64,000 nt of DNA. Origin: CAVONV01 sp963697355 (lineage in GTDB: Bacteria > Acidobacteriota > Vicinamibacteria > Marinacidobacterales > DATDRI01). Shown in pieces: positions 37,726-46,588 of the stretch. Numbering within the stretch: the first letter of the stretch is position 1; the number at the start of each line of letters is the position of its first letter. Location: assembly GCA_963697355.1 (NCBI GenBank), contig CAVONV010000030.1, forward strand, positions 1-64,000, written 5' to 3'. The position numbers and the translations under genes are program-made. The notes beneath the pieces are model-generated. The model was not told where the DNA came from. It ran no database searches and was given only the letters and a program-made list of their open reading frames with translations.

Positions 37726-38241
37726 ATGCGAATTGCGGTTTCGGTAGATCAGGATCAGGGTCTCACGAGCGTCGTGAGCCATCATTTTGGACGTTGTCCC
37801 TATTATCTTTTGGCGGACATCAAAGAGAAAAAGGTCGAAGAAATCAAGATCGTGGCCAACCCATTCTTCCAACAACATCAGCCCGGACAGGTGCCCGGCT
37901 TCATCAACGAACAAGGGGCCAATGTCATCATCACCGGAGGAATGGGACGGCGGGCCATCACTTTCTTCGAACAATTCAACATCGAACCCGTCACCGGTGC
38001 ATTCGGAACTGTCGGCCAGGTCCTAGAGAACTACCTCAACGGAGAAATCAAGGGCGCGCAGGCATGCCGTGAAAGCATGGCTCATGCACAGAGCGGTCAC
38101 CATCATCATGATGAAACTCCATCACACGACGGAGCCTATGAGAAGGATGAGGTCGGCCGTCTGCAAGAGGAGACCGAAGCTCTGGCACAAAAGATCGCAT
38201 CGGCCCAAGAGCGCATCAAAGAGCTCAAATCCGAAACTTGA
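37726..38241 (+). CDS. NifX/NifB-type cofactor-binding protein 2
   Basis: 171 residues, start preceded by AAGGAGG. The fold is the same as in the gene just upstream (RIAVSVDQDQG, SHHFGRCPYYLL, GANVIITGGMGRRAI). A His-rich loop, SGHHHHDETPSHD, lies at about 125-137 and could bind metal, followed by a coiled coil (EVGRLQEETEALAQKIASAQ). The pair plus a ferredoxin is reminiscent of MTH1175/Orange-Protein clusters. It differs from its neighbour in sequence, so the two may form a heterodimer around a metal cluster. Confidence 0.85.
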   Translation: MRIAVSVDQDQGLTSVVSHHFGRCPYYLLADIKEKKVEEIKIVANPFFQQHQPGQVPGFINEQGANVIITGGMGRRAITFFEQFNIEPVTGAFGTVGQVLENYLNGEIKGAQACRESMAHAQSGHHHHDETPSHDGAYEKDEVGRLQEETEALAQKIASAQERIKELKSET

Positions 38242-38285
38242 TCAGCAGGCCTCGCTCCTAGCGAGGCAGCAAAGGATGGTTCACC

Positions 38286-38747
38286 ATGATTTACGTCGAT
38301 GCAGAAAAGTGCGACGGGTGTGGCCTGTGTGTCGAGGCCTGTCCCCAAGACGCCCTGAAGGTCGTCGATGCAGTGGTGACGGTCGATTTCGATCTCTGTA
38401 AGGAAACAGGCACTTGCCTGAACACCTGCCCGCGAGGTGCTCTATTCGCGGTTTCCGAATCTCGAGGTCATGAGGTTATTGCTCTGGAGAAGGTACCGAC
38501 CAAGATTGCAGAGCGGCAAGGGACAGGGGTGTCGCGGGAACGTTCACCCGCCTATCTGATCCCGTGGCTGAGCGCAGCCATCCATTTCCTCGTCACCGAC
38601 GTGGCGCCCGATTTGTGGCACCTGTGGACGGCCAAACGTCAACGAACGAACCGTACTTTGTCGATAACTTCCAGTGATGCAAGGTACGGATTCCGTCAAG
38701 GCCCAGGAAAGCGACGCCGCAGACAACGGAGAGGGAAAGGCTCATGA
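38286..38747 (+). CDS. ferredoxin-domain protein with helical and basic tail
   Basis: 153 residues. The first cluster motif is complete (C9-x2-C12-x2-C15-x3-C19-P). In the second, C38-x5-C44-x3-C48-P, the middle Cys is Thr41, so one cluster lacks a usual ligand and may be [3Fe-4S] or labile. After residue 75 the chain has a hydrophobic helix (YLIPWLSAAIHFLV) and ends in an arginine-rich tail (RRRRQRRGKG), unlike plain ferredoxins. It probably passes electrons to or from the NifX-like proteins' cluster. Its stop overlaps the start of the next gene (ATGA). Confidence 0.8.
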   Translation: MIYVDAEKCDGCGLCVEACPQDALKVVDAVVTVDFDLCKETGTCLNTCPRGALFAVSESRGHEVIALEKVPTKIAERQGTGVSRERSPAYLIPWLSAAIHFLVTDVAPDLWHLWTAKRQRTNRTLSITSSDARYGFRQGPGKRRRRQRRGKGS

Positions 38748-39565
38748 AGGTGACTTGTTTGGTCGACAACGCAGTGAAAGCACAATCCCCTTTCTGGGGT
38801 GAGCACGGTCTTTCCTTCCTCATCGAGCAGGATGACCGTCGCTTGCTCTTCGACACGGGAGCTACGGGCTCGGTTCTCTTACACAATCTCAATCAGGTGA
38901 AGCTCTCACATCGTGACATCGATGCCATCGCGTTGAGCCACTCCCATCCCGATCACACGGGCGGCCTTCCTCAGCTCTTGATGCAGAGGGAGGCCGTACC
39001 GGTCTACGCACACCCGGACTTGCTCCGTCCCCGCTATGTGCGACGAAACGGCGAAACGACACCCAAGGGAGTCCCGATGACCGCCGACGATTTGCAGAAA
39101 CACGCGGAGCTTCGTCTCGACGCATCGCCCCGAGAAATCTTTCCGGGGATCTGGACGACGGGAGCCATTACGGAAAGGGACGAGCCAGAGGGTCGAAGTC
39201 CACATCATCTGGTACGTACCGAGGAGGGATGGGCTCCCGATCCTTACAGCGACGACATGTCGCTCGTTTTGGAAACCTCCGGGGGATTCTTTGTCTTGTG
39301 TGGATGTTGTCATGCCGGACTTCTGAACACGCTCGACCATGTTTACAGCCACTTCGGCCAAATGCCCATAGCGGTGGCGGGCGGCACGCATCTCATCGGT
39401 GCGAGTAAGAAGCAACTAGAGCACACCGTTGAGCGACTGCGCGCAATGGGCACACCGAAACTTCATCTCAACCACTGCACCGGTCCGGGCGCTTTCGTTA
39501 CCCTGGCGTCGGCCTTTCAGGGTCGCGTCAACGATTGCCCGGCGGGCACAACCATCCCTTGTTAG
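38744..39565 (+). CDS. metallo-beta-lactamase-fold hydrolase
   Basis: 273 residues. The metal site is HSHPDHTGG, followed by CCHAGLLNT and GGTHLIG with further His ligands. The layout with an N-terminal V-D-N-x-x-x...FWGEHGLSFLIE matches the MBL group annotated as dihydropterin-(beta-ribofuranosyl)aminobenzene-phosphate synthase-like, common in anaerobes beside NifX-like and ParA-type genes. A pterin role is not established for bacterial members. Translationally coupled to the ferredoxin; last gene of the operon, followed by a repeat element. Confidence 0.85.
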   Translation: MKVTCLVDNAVKAQSPFWGEHGLSFLIEQDDRRLLFDTGATGSVLLHNLNQVKLSHRDIDAIALSHSHPDHTGGLPQLLMQREAVPVYAHPDLLRPRYVRRNGETTPKGVPMTADDLQKHAELRLDASPREIFPGIWTTGAITERDEPEGRSPHHLVRTEEGWAPDPYSDDMSLVLETSGGFFVLCGCCHAGLLNTLDHVYSHFGQMPIAVAGGTHLIGASKKQLEHTVERLRAMGTPKLHLNHCTGPGAFVTLASAFQGRVNDCPAGTTIPC

Positions 39566-39588
39566 AGGGCAAAACATGATCATTGCGG

Positions 39589-39780
39589 TCTAGTAGTAAT
39601 CGAGAACTCGGAACTCAAGAACCCGAGAACTCAAGAATAGTGCCATCCTCTATTTCGGATCCGCACCCGTCTTCCCCGCAAGCTATCGCCAGCTCTCGTC
39701 TAAGGCAGCAAAGGCGGATCTGGAGAAGTGGACCATGGAATTCTTGATTTCTTGCGTTCTCGGTTTCTTGAGTTCTTTCC
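39589..39780. repeat. ~190-bp imperfect inverted-repeat element (MITE/REPIN-like)
   Basis: The left arm (39601-39638) holds GGAACTCAAGAACCCGAGAA and the right arm (39739-39777) is its diverged reverse complement (GTTCTCGGTTTCTTGAGTTC). Internal sub-arms GGATCCGC and GCGGATC are also inverted. It starts TCTAGTA like the copy at 17669. No coding capacity. Confidence 0.6.
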
Positions 39781-39797
39781 TTCGCGCGTGACTTTCT

Positions 39798-41018
39798 CTA
39801 GGGAATGAGCTCCACCGGAACCGGCATGATGTTCCACGTGAAGACGCTGAGATTCTCGGGATAGGTGTGGATCACTTCCCTCACCGGCTTTCCGCCTTCC
39901 CAAACATATCTCCGCACTTCTTTATGGTCGTCGCTCGCGACATAGAGCTCGTCCATACCGTCACCGTCGAGGTCAGCGAGGATCGACGCATGCTCGAAAC
40001 CCGACGACTCCTTATCGATGGACTCGATGGCCCACCGCGTCTTGGCATCGACTCCTGGCTTCAAAAGCCATAGGCCGCTCTTGTGGGTCCCTGCCACCAT
40101 TTCTTTTTTTCCGTCCCCATCGACATCGCCCGCGGTTAGAAAACGACAGAGTCTGTCGGAAAGCTCCGCAATCATCACACCTTGAGTAGGATCTGTATCG
40201 GCATCGTAGCGGCGGATTTCCACTTGCCCACCGGTCACGGCTTCCACGGAAACATAAAGCTCGTCCGTACCGTCCCCGTCCACGTCATCGACGAGGATCT
40301 CCTTGGCGTGACGATCTCCGAGATCCGCCACCACCGTCCGCCCCTCTTCTTTGGCAGGAACGTAGCGGACGACTTTTCCAGGCTGAGGGGTTCCATCGAA
40401 ACGGTTGGGCTCGCTGGGCGTTGCGTACACTTCGAGTTGGCCGTCACCGTCGAGGTCGCCGATCTCGACTTCATGAACGATGGTATCCGCTTGTCGGTCG
40501 AGCTCCTCGACATGGTAGCTCCCATCCTCACCGGGCCGCACTACCGCCACAACGCCTTGATCGTGCGTGGCCACGGCAATGGCCGATGAGCCGTCACCAT
40601 AGACATCCGCCACTTCACCGTCACGCATGAGACTGACCTTGCCACCGAAATCCTCTTGCCACACCACTTCGGGAGCAGCTCCTTTTCCCCAGAGCTTGAT
40701 AATCGCCTTGTTTCCCCCGAGCGTCAGGATCCCCGCCTTACCCGGGGCCGGCTCGTACACCATGGCTTTTTGGAACATGTTGCTATCGGTATCTTCAATA
40801 TTTCGATAGTTCCATCCTGTCGCACCCCGGCTCAAAATCCCTGCTTGGGCAGGTAATGTCATCGGGTTTCCCGCTTCATCCTTGTCCAAGACGGCCATGG
40901 CGAGCAGCAAACCGTTCGGAAGCGGCTCCACAGGCGCCGTTGGCTCCTCTGTGGGCGCACATCCCGAAATCAAAACGACTAACGTCAAACACAATAGAGA
41001 TAAATAAGCTTTCTTCAT
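39798..41018 (-). CDS. FG-GAP/VCBS-repeat lipoprotein
   Basis: 406 residues from the ATG at 41018. A lipoprotein signal ends LISGC, giving a lipidated Cys at about 20, hence membrane anchoring. The body contains at least four calcium-binding FG-GAP-type loops: DLDGDGQLEVY, DVDGDGTDELY, DVDGDGKKEM and DLDGDGMDELY, spaced 50-70 residues apart, consistent with a beta-propeller. Probably a cell-surface binding or structural protein; no enzymatic motif. Ligand unknown. Transcribed towards the inverted-repeat element. Confidence 0.8.
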   Translation of the reverse strand: MKKAYLSLLCLTLVVLISGCAPTEEPTAPVEPLPNGLLLAMAVLDKDEAGNPMTLPAQAGILSRGATGWNYRNIEDTDSNMFQKAMVYEPAPGKAGILTLGGNKAIIKLWGKGAAPEVVWQEDFGGKVSLMRDGEVADVYGDGSSAIAVATHDQGVVAVVRPGEDGSYHVEELDRQADTIVHEVEIGDLDGDGQLEVYATPSEPNRFDGTPQPGKVVRYVPAKEEGRTVVADLGDRHAKEILVDDVDGDGTDELYVSVEAVTGGQVEIRRYDADTDPTQGVMIAELSDRLCRFLTAGDVDGDGKKEMVAGTHKSGLWLLKPGVDAKTRWAIESIDKESSGFEHASILADLDGDGMDELYVASDDHKEVRRYVWEGGKPVREVIHTYPENLSVFTWNIMPVPVELIP

Positions 41019-41209
41019 CACTGATGCCCTCGTTATCTTCGATTCAAGCGGCCCCACTGGCCGGCAAGGCCCAAGAACTTACCACAAGACGGCACCTCGG
41101 AACGAATCTTTGGGACGGGCATTTGGAGGAGGTTTTAACGCGGACTACGTTCCGTGGGCCGCTAGCCAAGCGTTTGATGGACCGACCTGCAGAAAGGGCG
41201 CCTCTTTAC

Positions 41210-42499
41210 CTAGGCCGTGGGTCGCAACTCGACATCCGGCACGGTGAACGACAGCCGCGGCAGCAGTTCTGTCTCGAGCACGTTCGACCAGGAATAGTGC
41301 TCCGCCGTTCGACGTCCGGCTTGCCTGAGAGCCCGATCCAGCTCCGGCTCTTTTCTCGTCCTTTGAAACGAGGTTAGAAACTCACCCGGCTCACCCGTCT
41401 CCATCACTAGGGCATTCCGGTCTGGAATAGCGTAGTCCTCACCCGTTCCACCCGTGCAGGCCAACCCGCCTACCGCCATGGTCTCCAAGCCGACCAGCCC
41501 GAAAGGCTCATGACGGCTGTTCGCCAACACCGCGTCGGCGCAACAGAAAAGTACACGACGACACGGAGAGTCAATGGCGCTGCGAAGATTGACGATGTCA
41601 GCCCCATCCAACTGACTCAGAATCTCGAGCAAGCCTCGAGCACCGGGACATTCGAACATCCGCTCCACTACTCGCAGACCGAGTGCCCGAGCGGCTTCGA
41701 GCACCTCGGCCCCGTAGGGTTCCAACCCTCCTCGCGCAATCAGGAGAGGTCTTTCTCCTCGTTGTTTCAGTGCCTGTATGATGTTCAAAGTTGACATCCA
41801 TCTTTTGTCAGGATCCCACCGAGCCACTTTGCACAGCACCGCCCGTCCCGTTAGCCGCGAGCGAAACTCGTAGAGGTCCCCCACCTCGGGTGGAAAAAAC
41901 GCTTCAGGTGACAAACCATTGTGAACTACGAGGGGATCTACGCCCCAAGGTTGCATCACCTTCCTCATGTAGTGGCTGACGGTCGTGATCTCCGCTGCTT
42001 CACCCAGCTTTGGCCATTCGATATCACCGAAGCCAAATGTGTTATTGGCATTCCAAAACATGGCGACCTCGTCCCGGCTACCTGCCAAACGCAATAGCCA
42101 GTCCAGATGAATCACGGCGTTCACCGTCTGCCACTCCTCCGCCAGGACGACGGCATGTCCTCCTCTTCGCAGGTGAGGCGAGAGCACATTTCGCATCAAA
42201 TAGGGCGGCAACGTCGAGGCATATTCCCTCTGCTTGCCCTCTTCGCCATCGTAGACTCCCATCGGATGATATCGGCTGATCCATTGACACCAACGATGTA
42301 GATTCACGGAGCTCTCGAGCTCGTGACCTGGGAACCCCGGGTCGCCGACAAACCAAAGATGTGTCTCGAAGCCGGCCCGGGCCAAGGCTTCGCTCAATCC
42401 AGTCACTCGGCTCGACAACCCACCGGCACGAGAGTAGGCGTCCGGTCCTTCGAAACTGAGCAGATGAAACTGTGTTCCGGCCTTCATGTCCTTCCTCAT
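41210..42499 (-). CDS. glycosyltransferase (GT4/GT5-like)
   Basis: 429 residues. Starts with an N-domain typical of glycogen/starch synthase-like enzymes (GGLSSRVTGLSEALARAGFETHLWFVGDPG). Donor-domain features are KVARWDPDKRW, the LLEILSQLDGADIVN stretch and NSRHEPFGLVGLETMAVGG with the EPFGLVGLE nucleotide-sugar Glu pair. ADP- or UDP-sugar transfer is likely; acceptor unknown. The start is 12 bases after the stop of the cytochrome gene, so both are probably one transcript from the sigma-54-type promoter at 43029-43045. Confidence 0.8.
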   Translation of the reverse strand: MRKDMKAGTQFHLLSFEGPDAYSRAGGLSSRVTGLSEALARAGFETHLWFVGDPGFPGHELESSVNLHRWCQWISRYHPMGVYDGEEGKQREYASTLPPYLMRNVLSPHLRRGGHAVVLAEEWQTVNAVIHLDWLLRLAGSRDEVAMFWNANNTFGFGDIEWPKLGEAAEITTVSHYMRKVMQPWGVDPLVVHNGLSPEAFFPPEVGDLYEFRSRLTGRAVLCKVARWDPDKRWMSTLNIIQALKQRGERPLLIARGGLEPYGAEVLEAARALGLRVVERMFECPGARGLLEILSQLDGADIVNLRSAIDSPCRRVLFCCADAVLANSRHEPFGLVGLETMAVGGLACTGGTGEDYAIPDRNALVMETGEPGEFLTSFQRTRKEPELDRALRQAGRRTAEHYSWSNVLETELLPRLSFTVPDVELRPTA

Positions 42500-42511
42500 T
42501 TTGTCCTGCCT

Positions 42512-42985
42512 TCAATCCAAGGAATGCACGAACTTGCGCATGGTCTTGTAGTCGAACCACTGATAGTGCGGGCTGTCCGTACAGTGACACCTGACACAAA
42601 CGTCCTTGCTAGGCAGCCTCATGGGTCCGCTGAGAGGAAGAAGGTCGTTCTCTGCAGCGGCGACGTGAGACAAGGCCGGACCGTGGCACACCTCGCATTG
42701 CACACCACCATTGAGCTCTCCCTCGCCTTGGTAGACAACATGGTCGTAACCCGTCACGTGACATTTCACACACCTGTCTCGTTGTTGTTTATCACTCAAT
42801 CGATGAAGAGCCGCTTTATGCTTGGTTTTCCCCCATGCTCGATAGATCTCCTCATGGCATCCCTTGCAGGCTTTGGCCCATACATAAGGTGAAGAATGAA
42901 CGTCACCCGCAGATATGGGTACTATTACGGACACCCCGAGCAGGAGCACGAGCGCTGGTAAGATCCAAATCCATCTCGAGCTCAT
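42512..42985 (-). CDS. tetraheme cytochrome c (c554-like)
   Basis: 157 residues from the ATG at 42985 (AAGGAGGA upstream). A signal peptide (ending VPISAGDV) directs it to the periplasm. Four heme c sites are present: CKGCH, CVKCH, CEVCH and CVRCH (the last followed by a Cys). Spacing and the YVWAKACKGCHEE opening resemble cytochrome c554-type proteins. It would shuttle electrons in anaerobic respiration or redox balancing. First gene after a strong sigma-54-type promoter. Apart from that promoter, 42986-43397 contains no recognisable gene. Confidence 0.85.
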   Translation of the reverse strand: MSSRWIWILPALVLLLGVSVIVPISAGDVHSSPYVWAKACKGCHEEIYRAWGKTKHKAALHRLSDKQQRDRCVKCHVTGYDHVVYQGEGELNGGVQCEVCHGPALSHVAAAENDLLPLSGPMRLPSKDVCVRCHCTDSPHYQWFDYKTMRKFVHSLD

Positions 42986-43028
42986 GACTTCCTCCTTCAG
43001 TGAATACACGCCTTTTTTGTTCTAGAGC

Positions 43029-43045
43029 AGCAACTTGTGTGCCAA
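43029..43045 (-). promoter_or_regulatory. sigma-54-type promoter of the cytochrome/glycosyltransferase unit
   Basis: On the minus strand: TTGGCACACAAGTTGCT, one mismatch to TTGGCACG-N4-TTGCW, with GG and GC correctly ten bases apart. Predicted start near 43018, 33 bases before the ATG. Confidence 0.8.
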
Positions 43046-43328
43046 AAGAGGACGTTGGTTCCACTCAGGGAAGTGCGACAACTCATTCTGGTTCAAGGCT
43101 TAGAAACACGTTGCCCGCCCGCATAAGGAACCTGCGCCTCACGGTCAGACACGCGCTTCCCGGCGAACGCGCGCCAAGACATGGAACACAAGGCCTACAT
43201 ACAATGATTTGAGGAGCTTACGAATGTGTCACACGGATCGCACAGAGTTTCTCAGGGATAGAGCGCATCCGCCTTCGGGAAAGAGAGGAGAACTCTCTCC
43301 CACACCGTTGTTACAGCGTCATGACGCA

Positions 43329-43345
43329 GCGGCATCGGTCTTGCA
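43329..43345 (+). promoter_or_regulatory. sigma-54-type promoter of RsbRD-like gene 1
   Basis: GCGGCATCGGTCTTGCA: GG/GC spacing and TTGCA are exact; the -24 block deviates at several positions. 53 bases upstream of the ATG at 43398. Confidence 0.55.
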
Positions 43346-43397
43346 AAAGCGTCATTGACGACTTGAATCAAGACATTTGGAGAGAAAGGACAAGACC

Positions 43398-43847
43398 ATG
43401 TCTCTCGTCGAACTACTCAAAAGTAATCCCGAAACGATCCTATCGGAAGTATCGCAGTCGCTCGCACGCTCTCATTTGCAGCACTACGAAGCCGAAGGTA
43501 AAACTGAGACTCACTATCGTTTGAGTGCGCTATATGAGCTCACCCTACATTGTCTGGAACAAAAAAGCACTACAGCTATGATCCAATACACCGAGAAGAT
43601 CGCTCGTCAAAGATATTTGGCGGGCTTCGAGCTCTTCGAAGTACAAACCGCCTTCAATGTCTTGGAAGAAGTGCTCTGGAAGCGAATTCTGACTGAGATG
43701 GATCAGAACGATATCGTTGAGGCCATCGGCCTCGTCAGTACGATATTAGGGGCAGGCAAGGACACTCTGGCTCGAACCTACGTTTCACTTGCCGCACGAG
43801 CCAAAGCCCCGTCCGTGGACCTCAAAGCCTTGTTTGCCGGCACCTAG
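43398..43847 (+). CDS. RsbRD N-domain-like helical protein, paralog 1
   Basis: 149 residues, all helical. The central block FELFEVQTAFNVLEEVLWKRI and the C-terminal GKDTLARTYVSL are shared almost word for word with the protein at 55547. The pattern resembles the N-terminal (RsbRD/sensor) domain of RsbT co-antagonists, a globin-like or helical sensor module, here as a free-standing protein without STAS domain. Start at 43398 chosen for GAAAGGA upstream; an ATG seven codons earlier is possible. A stress-sensing or partner-binding role is inferred from the resemblance and the promoter type. Confidence 0.6.
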   Translation: MSLVELLKSNPETILSEVSQSLARSHLQHYEAEGKTETHYRLSALYELTLHCLEQKSTTAMIQYTEKIARQRYLAGFELFEVQTAFNVLEEVLWKRILTEMDQNDIVEAIGLVSTILGAGKDTLARTYVSLAARAKAPSVDLKALFAGT

Positions 43848-43876
43848 GACCCGACCAAGTATGACGACTCCTTGGC

Positions 43877-45175
43877 TCAAGGAAGGAGTTTCCTCTCCTT
43901 CGCGCCGCGAATGAGCTCATCGCGAAACTTCGGTTCCGCGACCTCAATGAGGGCCTCCACTCGCTCGCGCAGGTTTCTTCCAAAGAGGTGGGCCACACCG
44001 TGCTCGGTCACTACGTAATGTACGTCGGCACGGGTTGTAACGACACCCGCCCCTTGTTGTAGAAATGTCACGATGCGCGACTGGGAGCCTTTCTTGGCCG
44101 TGGAAGGTATGGCAATGATCGGCTTGCCGCCCTTGGAGTGAGCTGCCCCCCGTATGAAATCCACCTGGCCGCCGAAGCCCGAATAGATCCTCGACCCGAT
44201 GGAGTCCGAACAAACTTGGCCGGTCAAATCCACCTCTATAGCCGAGTTGATGGCGATCATATTCTCGTTCTGACTGACGACGAAGGGGTCGTTGACATAC
44301 TCCACCGGATGAGCTTCGATGAGCGGGTTGTTGTCCAAGTACTCGTAAAGCATTCGAGTCCCCAGAGCAAAGGTGATGACTACCTTACCCTGATGAAGCG
44401 TCTTCTTTTGCCCGGTGACGATACCCCGCTCGATGGCCTGCATCGCGCCGTCGGAAAGCATCTCGGTGTGGATGCCTAGATCCTTCAAGCCATCGGCCAT
44501 CTCGTAGACCGCATCGGGTACACCGCCGATCCCCATCTGGAGCGTTGCACCATCGTGGAGCATCTCCCGAATATAGGCCCCGATCTTTTTCTCCACCTCG
44601 CTTGCCGGTTTCGGCTCGAGCTCTGGCAGCTTCTCTGTGGCCTCGACAATCGCGTCTACGCGATTGACGTGGATGAAGGAATCGCCGAGAACACGGGGCA
44701 TGAGCTCGTTGACTTGGACGACGACCTTCTTGGCATTGGCACAAGCCGTTCGGGTGGCCAAGGTCTCGACACCGAAGCTCATGAAGCCATGCTCATCCGG
44801 AGGCGATACCATGACCATCGCCACGTCGAGAGGAACGATGCCTTGTTCGAAGAGCCTGGGGATTTGAAAGAGGAAAATGGGAACATAGTCCGCTCGTCCG
44901 GCGTTCACCGCTTCCCGATCCGCAGGCCCCACGAAAAGGGAGTTGTGCCTAAAATGTCCCTCCATCTCGGGTCGACTCAGCGGGTCCTCGCCCAACAAGA
45001 GGACGTGTGAGAGCTGCACGTTCTCGAGCTCTGCGTAGCGTTCCGCCAATGCGCGCACTAGGGCCATGGGGATGGCGGCGTTGCCACCGTAGTACACGCG
45101 ATCTCCACTCTTGATGACTTGTACGGCTTCATCGGCGCGCCGCAACTTCTCGCGATACTGGTCAAGCCATGTCAT
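43877..45175 (-). CDS. acetyl-CoA hydrolase / 4-hydroxybutyrate-type CoA-transferase
   Basis: 432 residues of CoA-transferase family I. The catalytic Glu lies in NSAIEVDLTGQVCSDS; G-F-G-G-Q-V-D-F and A-H-S-K-G-G-K-P follow as the CoA-binding region; GIGGVPDAVY is the second CoA loop. It exchanges CoA between acyl-CoAs and acetate (butyrate, 4-hydroxybutyrate or propionate), a fermentative step. Its ATG overlaps the stop of alanine dehydrogenase by four bases, so alanine deamination and acyl-CoA handling are coupled. Exact acid unknown. Confidence 0.85.
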   Translation of the reverse strand: MTWLDQYREKLRRADEAVQVIKSGDRVYYGGNAAIPMALVRALAERYAELENVQLSHVLLLGEDPLSRPEMEGHFRHNSLFVGPADREAVNAGRADYVPIFLFQIPRLFEQGIVPLDVAMVMVSPPDEHGFMSFGVETLATRTACANAKKVVVQVNELMPRVLGDSFIHVNRVDAIVEATEKLPELEPKPASEVEKKIGAYIREMLHDGATLQMGIGGVPDAVYEMADGLKDLGIHTEMLSDGAMQAIERGIVTGQKKTLHQGKVVITFALGTRMLYEYLDNNPLIEAHPVEYVNDPFVVSQNENMIAINSAIEVDLTGQVCSDSIGSRIYSGFGGQVDFIRGAAHSKGGKPIIAIPSTAKKGSQSRIVTFLQQGAGVVTTRADVHYVVTEHGVAHLFGRNLRERVEALIEVAEPKFRDELIRGAKERKLLP

Positions 45176-46311
45176 GTGGATGCTCCATCGACTCCCGAGG
45201 AGAGGATCTCCGCTATCGGAACAGGTTCTTGTCCCATCAACCGGGCAACGTGCTCGTTGACCAGCTTGCCCTTATACATGTACAGGCCCCGCGCCAAACC
45301 GGGATCCGCAGCCAGCACCGCTTCCGCGCCCTCGTGAGCCATCTTCAGCAAATAGGGCAACACCGAGATGGTCAGAGCTCGGGACGCCGTCCGAGGAACC
45401 GCCGCAGTCATGTTAGGCACGCAGTAGTGAATGACGTCATGAGTTTTGAACGTAGGGTTCTCCAACTTGGTGGGGCGAGAGGTCTCGATACATCCTCCCT
45501 GATCGATCGACAGGTCGATGATCACGCTGCCCGGCCTCATGTTTTTGACCATTTCTTCGGTGACGATGAAAGGAGATTTCGCACCAGGAGTCAAAACCGC
45601 ACCGATCAGGACGTCGGCAATTTCCGTGAATCGCTCCAAGTTACGGACCGAAGCTACCGCGGTGGTGAGTTGAGGTCCCATATGCAGTTGACCTTGGCGC
45701 AGTGGTTCAACGTCCACATCGAGAATGATGACATGGGCTCCGCAGGCCAGAGAGAGTCGCGCGGCCGCTTGTCCGGCAGTCCCGGCCCCTAAGACGACCA
45801 CGGTGGGAGCCGGAATTCCGGGAACTGCCCCCAAGAGCAAGCCGCGACCTCCAGAATCTTGTTTGAGAAGGTACGCAGCGGTTTGAACGGCCTGCTGTCC
45901 CGCGATCTCACTAATCGCGAGAAGGAGGGGCCGTCTCCCTTCGTGCTCGATGATCTCGTATCCAATCAAGGTGGCGCTTTTCTCTATGAGCTTCTCGACG
46001 CGTTTGCGCGATGCCACGGCCAGATGAAGGAATCCGCATATCGTGCCCTCCGGACGAAGGGATTCGACGTCCTCGTCTCCCAGCGTGCTGAAACGACAGA
46101 CCAAATCGGAACGTTGGTAGACCTCGTCTTTGCTGAAAACGACCTCGGCATCGACATCCCGGTAGTCCTGGTCCGTCCAAAGACAGTCCGAGCCTGCATC
46201 GGCCTCGATGTAAACCTCGTGCCCTAGTTGTGTGAGTTGAGAGACGCCGAATATGCTCAATCCCACCCGATGCTCGTTTCGACGCCTCTCCTTGGGAACC
46301 CCGAACTTCAT
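45172..46311 (-). CDS. ald: alanine dehydrogenase
   Basis: 379 residues, normal length. The N terminus MKFGVPKERRRNEHRVGL contains the substrate Arg/Lys pair, and the NAD-binding loop is GAGTAGQAAARLSLACG, followed by the acidic strand end ILDVD. Converts L-alanine plus NAD+ to pyruvate, ammonia and NADH (or the reverse). Operon with the CoA-transferase downstream. Together with glutamate dehydrogenase at 62104 and malic enzyme it points to amino-acid fermentation or nitrogen recycling. No sigma-54-type site is seen upstream. Confidence 0.9.
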   Translation of the reverse strand: MKFGVPKERRRNEHRVGLSIFGVSQLTQLGHEVYIEADAGSDCLWTDQDYRDVDAEVVFSKDEVYQRSDLVCRFSTLGDEDVESLRPEGTICGFLHLAVASRKRVEKLIEKSATLIGYEIIEHEGRRPLLLAISEIAGQQAVQTAAYLLKQDSGGRGLLLGAVPGIPAPTVVVLGAGTAGQAAARLSLACGAHVIILDVDVEPLRQGQLHMGPQLTTAVASVRNLERFTEIADVLIGAVLTPGAKSPFIVTEEMVKNMRPGSVIIDLSIDQGGCIETSRPTKLENPTFKTHDVIHYCVPNMTAAVPRTASRALTISVLPYLLKMAHEGAEAVLAADPGLARGLYMYKGKLVNEHVARLMGQEPVPIAEILSSGVDGAST

Positions 46312-46588
46312 AGTTGCCTCCCTCGCGAAATCGACCTTTCGAGACAGTCCATCATCATTTCAGAAGTAGGGGCATTCGTCGAATAGGTTCTTGCCGCCGG
46401 AACAGCAGGAATGTCGGGACGAGGAGAAGGTCTAGAGAAAACGGTTGTGAGGTGGTCCCCTCGACAAGTGCTGCATCGTCCGACTGAAGGAAACGGACGC
46501 CGGAATTCATCCTGGTTTGTTGGGAACCGCCTGTTGACACAGAATTTATCGAAGCACTAAAGTGGCCAGGCTGAGAGAGGAAAGACTC

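Noticed and set aside
37231..38241. NifX-like genes as evidence of nitrogen fixation
   Set aside because: No nifHDK, nifB or nifEN is in the window, and this fold is common in non-fixing anaerobes.
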